From CAZGQY01 sp964528035 (lineage in GTDB: Bacteria > Pseudomonadota > Gammaproteobacteria > Methylococcales > UBA1147): 5,232 nucleotides of DNA. Numbering within the stretch: position 1 is the stretch's first letter; each line of letters starts with the position of its first letter. The stretch spans positions 1 to 5,232 of the forward strand of contig CAZGQY010000247.1 of the NCBI GenBank assembly GCA_964528035.1, in the 5' to 3' direction. The notes beneath the pieces were generated by a model that was given only the letters and a program-made list of their open reading frames with translations, did no database searches and was not told where the DNA came from. The position numbers and the translations under genes were made by a program. This document shows positions 1 to 5,030 of this stretch, one piece after another.

Positions 1-40
1 CTTTGAGGATTTAGATCACGAGCTTGCGCGTGGCGAGTAG
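1..40 (+). CDS. C-terminal end of a probable UPF0175-type antitoxin (partial, start outside window)
   Basis: Only the last 12 codons are visible, reading FEDLDHELARGE and ending at a TAG at 38-40. Small UPF0175-family antitoxins, as I recall them, end in a similar acidic 'VEDFE-DL' stretch and are commonly encoded immediately upstream of, and overlapping, a DUF3368 PIN-like toxin gene. The next gene here is a DUF3368 relative whose natural GTG start (30-32) lies inside this frame, giving an overlap of about 11 bases that fits such a pair. The role would be neutralising the toxin and probably autoregulating the operon. The assignment rests more on the neighbour than on the 12 residues, so it is tentative; whether the rest of the gene is intact cannot be seen. 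Confidence 0.4.
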   Translation, partial: FEDLDHELARGE

Positions 41-303
41 CGCCATTGTTAACGTCGCCCTTGATCTTTCTGGCCCGTAGCGGCCATCTGGAATTATTGA
101 AAGTCTTTGCCGATGAAGTTTGGGTACCGGAACCGGTGGCAGCAGAAACTCTGCACCGGAGACAACACGATATCACCGCCAGGGTAATAGACAAGACGGA
201 TTGGCTGATTCGTAAGCCGGTTGGCGATATTCCTATCGCCGTTCTAGACTGGCGGCTGGGTGCGGGAGAATCCGCAGTACTAGCCTTGGCGATCGACACC
301 GAA
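30..303 (+). pseudogene. DUF3368-family PIN-like toxin gene, frameshifted and 3'-truncated
   Basis: The stretch from about 55 to 303 encodes SPLIFLARSGHLELL, then EVWVPEPVAAE, then LGAGESAVLALA. These are the successive landmarks of the DUF3368 PIN-like (VapC-type, putative RNase) toxins, including the acidic residues of VAAE and GES expected in the metal site. The natural start is probably the GTG at 30, which reads MASSAIVN and then leaves frame: 'IVN' (45-53) and 'SPLI' (55-66) are in different frames, so about two bases are missing (or one added) near 54. A TTG at 46 allows an in-frame read, but that would lose the conserved N-terminal strand. Homology ends near residue LALAIDTE (303); the usual C-terminal third, with the DD-x-AR-R type segment, is missing. 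The open frame runs on to 492 only by reading antisense through the Rhs remnant. The gene is therefore very likely dead. GC content is higher than in the oxidase genes, consistent with separate acquisition. Confidence 0.72.
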
Positions 304-357
304 TTTTGCGACCGCGCCAGCATTTCCTTCAAAAAAGGAAACTTGACCAAATACCCT
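304..357. other. Orphan junction between the toxin and Rhs remnants
   Basis: These 54 bases lie between the last recognisable DUF3368 codon and the stop codon of the Rhs fragment and match neither family in any frame I read. They include a small hairpin, TTTCCTT (323-329) and AAGGAAA (335-341) with a 5-base loop. It is A/T-rich and has no T-run on either side, so it is not a convincing terminator. The segment probably marks the breakpoint of a deletion or insertion joining the two fragments. Confidence 0.4.
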
Positions 358-508
358 TTAAAGTCTAAATCCATCTGGATCAATGAAGTTGACTGGGTTT
401 CTCTCAGCATAAGCATAGGTGTTCAGCCCCCCATCCAATCCAATCGTATCACTGGTGATGTACCTGCCCAGTTTGGGGATCATAGTATCTGAAGTAGTTA
501 TAAACCAA
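358..508 (-). pseudogene. Rhs/YD-repeat core-domain C-terminal remnant, frameshifted
   Basis: Reading the minus strand from about 505, one frame gives VYNYFRYYDPQTG and the next frame continues GRYITSDTIGLDGG, then LNTYAYAERNPVNFIDP and DGFRL, ending at TAA (360-358). Together these form the signature end of the Rhs-associated core domain (RYYDP-x-TGRYI-x-DPIGL...NPVN-x-DP-G), the region where the Rhs shell ends and a variable toxin tail normally begins. The two halves are in different frames with one extra base near 466, and a stop (TGA, 517-515) closes the upstream frame, so only about 50 codons of a gene that is normally over a thousand codons long remain. No toxin tail follows: the stop comes directly after the core. 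Full Rhs proteins are secreted or surface-associated polymorphic toxins or wall-associated proteins; this piece cannot function as such. It lies about 30 bases from the coxC stop, on the same strand. Confidence 0.8.
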
Positions 509-538
509 CCACCCTCAGAATCACCCATCCCTACACCG

Positions 539-1408
539 TCACAACCAATAAACAAACACAAACAGCAGCAACCAAACAACATCAACAAAATGCCAATACC
601 AGGCGGCCGCTTCGAAGACGAAGTGATTTTCGGTGGTCATGTGCCCCTTGAGGCTACGAAACAATACTACGGACAAAATGATGGCGCCCAGACTTACGTG
701 CAGTCCATGAAAACCGGTGAGCATAAAAAATGTAGATCCATAGACCCCCGAGCCCAAGGTCAAGCCCAGTTCCGAATAGGCATGATGGTATTCGTAACCT
801 TGCAGTACGACAAACAAAAATCCCAGAGAGACGGTTGCGGCTAATCCTTTAATCAGTTGTGGTCGATTGTCGGCAATCAAGCCCCAGTGGGCCCAGGTAA
901 CTGTTGCTCCACTAGTCAATAATATAAAGGTATTGATTGCAGGCAGACCCCAGGCACCCATTGCTTCAAATTCACCACCACGCATGCCAGGCCCGTTGGT
1001 TGGCCAAATCGCTTCAAAAGCAGGCCAGAGAAACTCTTGGGTCGATACCCCTGGCCCGTAACCCTCACCCCCCAACCAGGGTACAGAATAGATACGTGCA
1101 TAAAACAAAGCCCCAAAGAATGCGCAAAAAAACATCACTTCGGAAAATATAAACCACATCATACCCATGCGATAAGATACGCCGACCTGCCGACTATATA
1201 TGCCACCTTCACTTTCGATGGCCTGCACGCTGAACCAGCCTGCAACCATAATAATAAAGGTCACACCACCAATAATCATCATGGGTTTTCCGAGCGTCGA
1301 ATCATTGATGAGATTAGCAACACCTGCTAAAAACATTGTCAGCCCAAATACCACCAAAAATGGCCATGTTGCCCTATTCGGTATGTAATATTCCTGGTTT
1401 GTTGACAT
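539..1408 (-). CDS. coxC: Cytochrome c oxidase subunit III (CoxC/CtaE)
   Basis: This 289-residue protein is the third core subunit of the inner-membrane aa3 oxidase. It carries no redox metal but stabilises the complex and supports proton uptake and oxygen access. Hydrophobic segments fit seven membrane helices. Family landmarks visible are the ESEGGIYS stretch (65-72), SEVMFF with the conserved membrane Glu90, LQGYEY (202-207), GFHGLHV with His234 and His237 (232-238), and the C-terminal FEAAAWYWHFVDVVWL with His273. The loop at about 112-155 is rich in Gly, Trp and Pro (GGEGYGPG, GPGMRGGEF). The length is normal for bacterial subunit III. The ATG is preceded by AAGGGGG five bases upstream, supporting this start. 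It follows ctaG by 33 bases, with no extra small gene between. It is the last oxidase gene in the window; no clear terminator follows, and about 30 bases past its TGA the Rhs remnant begins. Confidence 0.97.
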   Translation of the reverse strand: MSTNQEYYIPNRATWPFLVVFGLTMFLAGVANLINDSTLGKPMMIIGGVTFIIMVAGWFSVQAIESEGGIYSRQVGVSYRMGMMWFIFSEVMFFCAFFGALFYARIYSVPWLGGEGYGPGVSTQEFLWPAFEAIWPTNGPGMRGGEFEAMGAWGLPAINTFILLTSGATVTWAHWGLIADNRPQLIKGLAATVSLGFLFVVLQGYEYHHAYSELGLTLGSGVYGSTFFMLTGFHGLHVSLGAIILSVVLFRSLKGHMTTENHFVFEAAAWYWHFVDVVWLLLFVFVYWL

Positions 1409-1412
1409 TAGC

Positions 1413-1420
1413 GCCCCCTT
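1413..1420 (-). promoter_or_regulatory. Ribosome binding site of coxC
   Basis: The minus strand reads AAGGGGGC, with CGCTA between the G-run and the ATG. This strong Shine-Dalgarno match lies in the 33-base gap after ctaG, indicates independent translation initiation of coxC, and fixes its start. Confidence 0.7.
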
Positions 1421-1441
1421 ATATGCTTCTGCTTGCCTGAA

Positions 1442-1984
1442 TCAAATTTTTTTGTCTGTTACATCAAAAAATGTATACGCGAGCGTTACATCATTAAATT
1501 TTTCCGGTATTGCCGGATCCAGAACAAATTGCACCGGCATTCTTTTTGTTTCCCGCCCATCAAAGGTTTGTCGGTTAAAACAAAAACATTCCGTCTTTTT
1601 TAAATATTGGGCTGCCAGTCCCGGTGTAAAACTTGGAATCGCTTGCCCGACTAACCGCTTATCACTCAGATTTTCCGCAGAGAAATAGACTGTATAGTGT
1701 TTGCCAGGATTTACCGTCATTCTTACCGTCTCCGCTTTAAACCCTATCGGAGACGAGTCATTTACCGAGGTCACAAACTCCAGACTGATCTCTCGACTCT
1801 CATCAACCTGAAAATTCAGATTACTCGCCGCCTCTACGCCCACTTTTCCGTTTAGTCCTGTAATATCACAAAACACGTCGTAGAGCGGGACTAATGCAAA
1901 CCCAAAAGCGAACATGGCAACTACAATGCCTAATAGTTTGGCCACTATAAAACCATGCTTTTGCTTCTCTACCGCTTCTCTCAT
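1442..1984 (-). CDS. ctaG: Cytochrome c oxidase assembly protein CtaG (Cox11 family, CuB chaperone)
   Basis: This 180-residue Cox11-type copper chaperone delivers copper to the CuB site of subunit I during oxidase assembly. It has a short cytoplasmic N-terminus, one membrane helix (about residues 12-35) and a periplasmic immunoglobulin-like copper-binding domain. Diagnostic features are PLYDVFCDITGLNG (33-46), with the conserved membrane-proximal Cys39, and the copper motif ECFCF (132-136, Cys133 and Cys135), which follows IPSFTPGLAAQYLKK. KRMPVQFVLDP (147-157) is the usual strand after the metal site. Length is typical. The start ATG overlaps the stop of the preceding 32-residue peptide in an ATGA arrangement, implying translational coupling. 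The position between coxA and coxC is the standard one for this chaperone. This is the Cox11-type CtaG, not the unrelated multi-helix CtaG of Bacillus. Confidence 0.96.
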   Translation of the reverse strand: MREAVEKQKHGFIVAKLLGIVVAMFAFGFALVPLYDVFCDITGLNGKVGVEAASNLNFQVDESREISLEFVTSVNDSSPIGFKAETVRMTVNPGKHYTVYFSAENLSDKRLVGQAIPSFTPGLAAQYLKKTECFCFNRQTFDGRETKRMPVQFVLDPAIPEKFNDVTLAYTFFDVTDKKI

Positions 1985-2079
1985 GAAAAAATCACGGCCC
2001 GAATAACATATAGATACAGAGCAACGGCCACTAATCCAATGATCGATGCAAATAGAACATTTTTATTTTGCAATTTCAT
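1981..2079 (-). CDS. 32-residue single-helix membrane peptide, probable cytochrome oxidase small assembly protein
   Basis: An ATG at 2079 opens a 32-codon frame starting MKLQNKNVLFAS and ending YVIRAVIFS, with TGA at 1983-1981. Residues 8-26 form one hydrophobic helix preceded by Lys2 and Lys6 and followed by Arg27, predicting a single-pass inner-membrane peptide. Its stop overlaps the ctaG start (ATGA), the hallmark of a translationally coupled pair, and it fills most of the 144-base gap between coxA and ctaG. From memory, proteobacterial operons often carry a peptide of 30-45 residues here, annotated 'cytochrome oxidase small assembly protein', with a helix ending in a similar V-(K/R)-x-V-x-F pattern; I infer that this is such a gene. 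Its likely role is assisting CtaG or CoxA maturation, which the sequence does not prove. No strong Shine-Dalgarno sequence precedes it (GTTGTAACC before the ATG), so translation may depend on coxA. It is easily missed because of its size. Confidence 0.72.
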   Translation of the reverse strand: MKLQNKNVLFASIIGLVAVALYLYVIRAVIFS

Positions 2080-2128
2080 GGTTACAACTATAACTATGCA
2101 TTCTTCATATGGAGCAACCCGATATCAG

Positions 2129-3712
2129 CTATTTAATTTTCGGCGCGGTGGAAAATGTATGGTACGGGGCAGGAGACGGAACGGTCCATTCAAGCCCCAC
2201 TTTGCTGGCGTCTTCCCAAACTTCATCCGTTGCCTTTTCTCCTCCTTTGACGGTTTTGATAATGACATAGACAAATATCAATTGAGAGAATCCGAGTAAA
2301 AAAGCACCAATACTGGAAATCATATTAAAGTCCGCAAATTGGACGGCATAGTCTGGAATTCTTCGTGGCATCCCCGCAAGCCCAAGAAAATGCTGGGGCA
2401 TAAAAGTAATGTTAAACGCGATGGTAGTTAACCAAAAATGAAACTGTCCCAAATTTTCGTCGTACATATGCCCAGTCCATTTTGGCAGCCAGTAGTATGT
2501 CGCCGCAAAGACAGGAAAGGTACCTCCCACAACAAGAACATAATGAAAATGAGCGACTACAAAGTAGGTGTCATGATACTGAAAGTCGGCAGGTGCCATA
2601 GCCAACATCAATCCGGTAAAACCACCCATGGTAAATAATATAATGAATGCAACAGAAAACAGCATAGGTGTTTCGAATGTAAGCGAGCCTCTCCACATTG
2701 TGGCCGTCCAATTGAATACTTTCACGCCAGTGGGAACTGCGATCAATAAAGTTGCATACATAAAATACAATTCACCAGCCAGGGGCATTCCGACAGTAAA
2801 CTGATGATGAGCCCATACAATCAATGACAAAAACGCGATAGATCCAGTCGCATATACCATAGAACTATAGCCAAACAACTGTTTGCGTGAAAAGGTTGGA
2901 ACTATTGTCGAAACCACGCCGAATGCAGGCAAAATAATTATGTAAACTTCAGGGTGACCGAAAAACCAGAACAAATGCTGGTATAAGACAGGATCTCCAC
3001 CGCCCGCGGCATCAAAAAAGCTGGTTCCAAAATGCGCGTCGGTCAATAACATGGTCACCGCAGCAGCAAACACTGGCAATACCGCAATTAATAAAAATGC
3101 AGTAATAAGCCAGGTCCAGCAGAACAATGGCATTTTCATTAATGTCATGCCAGGCGCTCGCATATTGAAAATGGTCACAATTATATTGATCGATGCAAGG
3201 ATCGAAGAAACACCCAGCAAATGCACTGAAAATACAGCAAACGGTAAATTTTTTCCGCCTTGAAGCACCAACGGAGGATATAAGGTCCAACCAGCGGCGG
3301 GTGCACCGCCTTCCATAAATAAGGTACTGGCCAGCATTAGAATGGCAAACACCAAAACCCAAAAACTCATATTATTCATACGTGGCAGCGCCATATCCGG
3401 AGCACCAATCATCATCGGTATCATCCAGTTCGCCAATCCAGCGTAAGCGGGCATTACAGCGCCAAACACCATAACCAGAGCGTGCATTGTCGTCATGGAA
3501 TTAAAAAAACCAGGGTCGACAAACTGCATTCCAGGTTCAAACAACTCGGCTCTAACCGTCAAAATCATACAACCGCCAAGAAACAACATCGCCAATGCAA
3601 ATACCAGATACATCGTACCGATGTCTTTGTGATTCGTGGTGACTATCCAACGCATCCATCCCTTTTCAGGACCATGATCGTGATGATCATCGTGTGCTGC
3701 TGCCGCTGTCAT
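2129..3712 (-). CDS. coxA: Cytochrome c oxidase subunit I, aa3-type (CoxA/CtaD)
   Basis: This 527-residue catalytic subunit reduces O2 to water at the heme a3-CuB centre and pumps protons across the inner membrane. It has twelve predicted membrane helices. The ligands are all visible: His77 (TTMHALVM) and His390 for low-spin heme a, His388 (VAHFHYV) for heme a3, and His253, His302 and His303 for CuB (FFGHPEVY, WAHHQF). Tyr257 is placed to form the His-Tyr cross-link. Glu255, with D-channel Asp106 (GAPDMALPRMNN), and K-channel Lys331 and Thr328 (VPTGVKVFNW) make this an A1-type oxidase. MPRRIPDY (448-455) holds the propionate-binding arginines. Length is typical for the family. The N-terminus is histidine-rich (HDDHHDH, 7-13). 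GAGGAAAA upstream supports the ATG start. It lies 108 bases after coxB and precedes the small peptide and ctaG, which serve its CuB assembly. Confidence 0.98.
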   Translation of the reverse strand: MTAAAAHDDHHDHGPEKGWMRWIVTTNHKDIGTMYLVFALAMLFLGGCMILTVRAELFEPGMQFVDPGFFNSMTTMHALVMVFGAVMPAYAGLANWMIPMMIGAPDMALPRMNNMSFWVLVFAILMLASTLFMEGGAPAAGWTLYPPLVLQGGKNLPFAVFSVHLLGVSSILASINIIVTIFNMRAPGMTLMKMPLFCWTWLITAFLLIAVLPVFAAAVTMLLTDAHFGTSFFDAAGGGDPVLYQHLFWFFGHPEVYIIILPAFGVVSTIVPTFSRKQLFGYSSMVYATGSIAFLSLIVWAHHQFTVGMPLAGELYFMYATLLIAVPTGVKVFNWTATMWRGSLTFETPMLFSVAFIILFTMGGFTGLMLAMAPADFQYHDTYFVVAHFHYVLVVGGTFPVFAATYYWLPKWTGHMYDENLGQFHFWLTTIAFNITFMPQHFLGLAGMPRRIPDYAVQFADFNMISSIGAFLLGFSQLIFVYVIIKTVKGGEKATDEVWEDASKVGLEWTVPSPAPYHTFSTAPKIK

Positions 3713-3820
3713 AAGGTTTTCCTCGTAAATATGAATTTAGAACAAATAGTTCTGCCCTGTAGTACTCAATGTCCAGACAACCTGAATCCTAAATATTTTT
3801 CAGTTTCAAGATTATTTTTC
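3713..3820 (-). other. coxB-coxA intergenic spacer
   Basis: This 108-base A/T-rich gap holds the coxA ribosome binding site and one short inverted repeat, AGAAC-N5-GTTCT (3739-3753). No terminator-like stem with a T-run and no small reading frame with family signals was found, so transcription probably continues from coxB into coxA. Confidence 0.4.
3717..3724 (-). promoter_or_regulatory. Ribosome binding site of coxA
   Basis: The minus strand reads GAGGAAAA followed by CCTT and the ATG, a good Shine-Dalgarno match about 7 bases from the start. It favours this ATG, which keeps the histidine-rich N-terminus. Confidence 0.65.
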
Positions 3821-4954
3821 CTATTCGCTGATAAGCGGTTTGATTGCCGAAGGCTGCACAGAATCGCCAAGATCATTGCCAAGGGCATTCCGCTGATAGG
3901 TGATGACTGCAGCCAATTCCACAGGCTCCAACATACCCGCAAAGGCAGGCATCATTGCACCTTTGCCATTCAAGACAAGGTCAATATGCTGGTTGATATC
4001 ACCCGTTGCAACCGCACTACCTGTAATCGCGGGAAAGGTACCGGGTATGCCTTCTCCGTTAACCTGATGGCAACTGGAACAATTGGCGTTGTAGACTTCT
4101 TCACCTTTCGCCATCAATTCCTTACTGTTCCAGGTTTTCTCTGCTGATTCAGCCATTACTTTCGAAGCGTTTTTTTTATCCGCAAGCCATTTGGCGTAAT
4201 CTTCTTCTGTTTTTGCAATGACCACAATGGGCATAAAGCCGTGGTCTTTGCCACACAGTTCTGCGCATTGACCACGATAAGTACCCGGTTCATTAATCAA
4301 TGTCCAGGATTCGTTAATAAACCCAGGTACTGTATCTTTTTTCCATCCCAGAGCCGGTACCCACCAGGCATGTAATACATCTGCTGCTGTAAACAGGAAA
4401 CGAATTTTTTTATTTACGGGTAGAACTAAGGGATTATCGACATTAAGCAGATAATGCTCAACACTCGCAGGATCAATCCCCGAATCCAATTGACGCGCCT
4501 GATTACTTAGGGCATCCAGATTACTCATAAAACCTATATCTTCTCCGATATAATCATAGCGCCATTTCCATTGATAACCCGTCACTTTTATTGTTATATC
4601 TGCGTTGCGAGTATCATCCAGGTTCATCATGGTTTTGGTAGCGGGAATGGCCATCGCGATCAATATTACAAACGGGATAAGCGTCCAAAGAACCTCTACT
4701 TGCGCATTTTCATGGAAATTTGCCGCCACAGCACCTCTGGATTTTCGATGGTAAAAAAATGAATAGAACATTACCCCAAACACCGCCAAACCTATGCCCA
4801 GGCAAATCCAGATAACAAACATGTGGAGGTCATATACTTCGCGGCTTATCTTGGTAACACCCACCGGCATATTCAAGGTGTAATCCGCCAGTGCCGGGCT
4901 TCCCCCAACAACCAACATGAATATACCAAAAAGCAGATACGTTGCCTTATTCAC
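3821..4954 (-). CDS. coxB: Cytochrome c oxidase subunit II with fused cytochrome c domain (CoxB/CtaC)
   Basis: This 377-residue subunit takes electrons from a periplasmic donor and passes them to heme a of CoxA. It begins with a signal peptide (cleavage likely after ALA, residue 23). Two membrane helices follow (about 43-66 and 86-107), then the aromatic patch GYQWKWRYDY (126-135). The cupredoxin domain carries the dinuclear CuA ligands His195, Cys230, Glu232, Cys234, His238 and Met241 (CAELCGKDHGFM). The C-terminal extension (about 275-360) is a class I cytochrome c: CSSCH (292-296) binds heme covalently, and Met335 in MMPAF is the likely axial ligand. Subunit II without this domain is about 250-280 residues, so the fusion explains the length. 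The start is GTG, chosen because AAGGGAGA lies seven bases upstream and the signal peptide begins there. It is the first gene of the operon. Confidence 0.97.
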   Translation of the reverse strand: MNKATYLLFGIFMLVVGGSPALADYTLNMPVGVTKISREVYDLHMFVIWICLGIGLAVFGVMFYSFFYHRKSRGAVAANFHENAQVEVLWTLIPFVILIAMAIPATKTMMNLDDTRNADITIKVTGYQWKWRYDYIGEDIGFMSNLDALSNQARQLDSGIDPASVEHYLLNVDNPLVLPVNKKIRFLFTAADVLHAWWVPALGWKKDTVPGFINESWTLINEPGTYRGQCAELCGKDHGFMPIVVIAKTEEDYAKWLADKKNASKVMAESAEKTWNSKELMAKGEEVYNANCSSCHQVNGEGIPGTFPAITGSAVATGDINQHIDLVLNGKGAMMPAFAGMLEPVELAAVITYQRNALGNDLGDSVQPSAIKPLISE

Positions 4955-4961
4955 GGAGTAA

Positions 4962-4969
4962 TCTCCCTT
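4962..4969 (-). promoter_or_regulatory. Ribosome binding site of coxB, deciding a GTG start
   Basis: The minus strand reads AAGGGAGA, then TTACTCC, then GTG. The strong match at ideal spacing supports GTG rather than a later ATG. GGAG and CTCC flank a 4-base loop, so this site could also fold on itself and partly hide the ribosome binding site; that is inference. Confidence 0.65.
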
Positions 4970-4997
4970 TTAAATAAATAGTTATACAATTCTTTAT

Positions 4998-5010
4998 TAT
5001 CATAATGATA
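4998..5010. promoter_or_regulatory. 13-base A/T palindrome upstream of coxB
   Basis: TATCAT-A-ATGATA is a perfect palindrome about 45-55 bases before the coxB start, directly abutting the larger inverted repeat at 5011-5030. On the minus strand it includes TATGATAAT, which resembles a sigma-70 -10 element, but no good -35 hexamer sits at the right distance. It may be an operator half, a -10 region, or chance in A/T-rich DNA. Confidence 0.35.
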
Positions 5011-5030
5011 GTCTACCTATAGCGGTAGAC
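5011..5030. promoter_or_regulatory. Perfect 7-base inverted repeat, candidate operator for the cox operon
   Basis: GTCTACC (5011-5017) and GGTAGAC (5024-5030) form perfect 7-base arms around TATAGC, 57-76 bases upstream of coxB. The GC-bearing arms stand out in an A/T-rich leader, and no T-run follows on either strand, so a rho-independent terminator is unlikely. A dimeric regulator binding site, or a 5' leader hairpin if transcription starts further upstream, are the two readings. I do not recognise the motif as belonging to a known regulator. Confidence 0.5.

Noticed and set aside
323..341. Hairpin TTTCCTT/AAGGAAA as an operon terminator
   Set aside because: The stem is short and A/T-rich, no T-run follows on either strand, and it lies nearly 200 bases past coxC beyond the Rhs remnant.
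509..588. N-terminal extension of the Rhs-like frame into coxC (Cys-rich, signal-like)
   Set aside because: It is an out-of-frame read of the coxC 3' end; Rhs similarity starts only near 505, and the true upstream Rhs frame has a stop at 517-515.
540..600. Low-complexity A/C-rich run on the plus strand
   Set aside because: It is the complement of the conserved, Leu/Phe/Val/Trp-rich end of coxC, not a repeat.
419..844. Plus-strand 141-codon open frame opposite the end of coxC
   Set aside because: It is the antisense of coxC and the Rhs remnant. The Pro/Gln/Asn-rich stretch is simply the complement of the hydrophobic coxC C-terminus; no family motifs.
1409..1441. Extra small gene between ctaG and coxC, as in some proteobacterial cox operons
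   Set aside because: The gap is only 33 bases and holds just the coxC ribosome binding site.
3012..3362. Minus-strand 116-codon frame inside coxA in another frame
   Set aside because: Fully inside the intact coxA coding sequence, with no motifs; a frame shadow.
3482..4147. Plus-strand 221-codon open frame across the coxB-coxA junction
   Set aside because: Antisense shadow of two well-supported genes and their spacer; Cys/His-rich by chance, with no recognisable domain.
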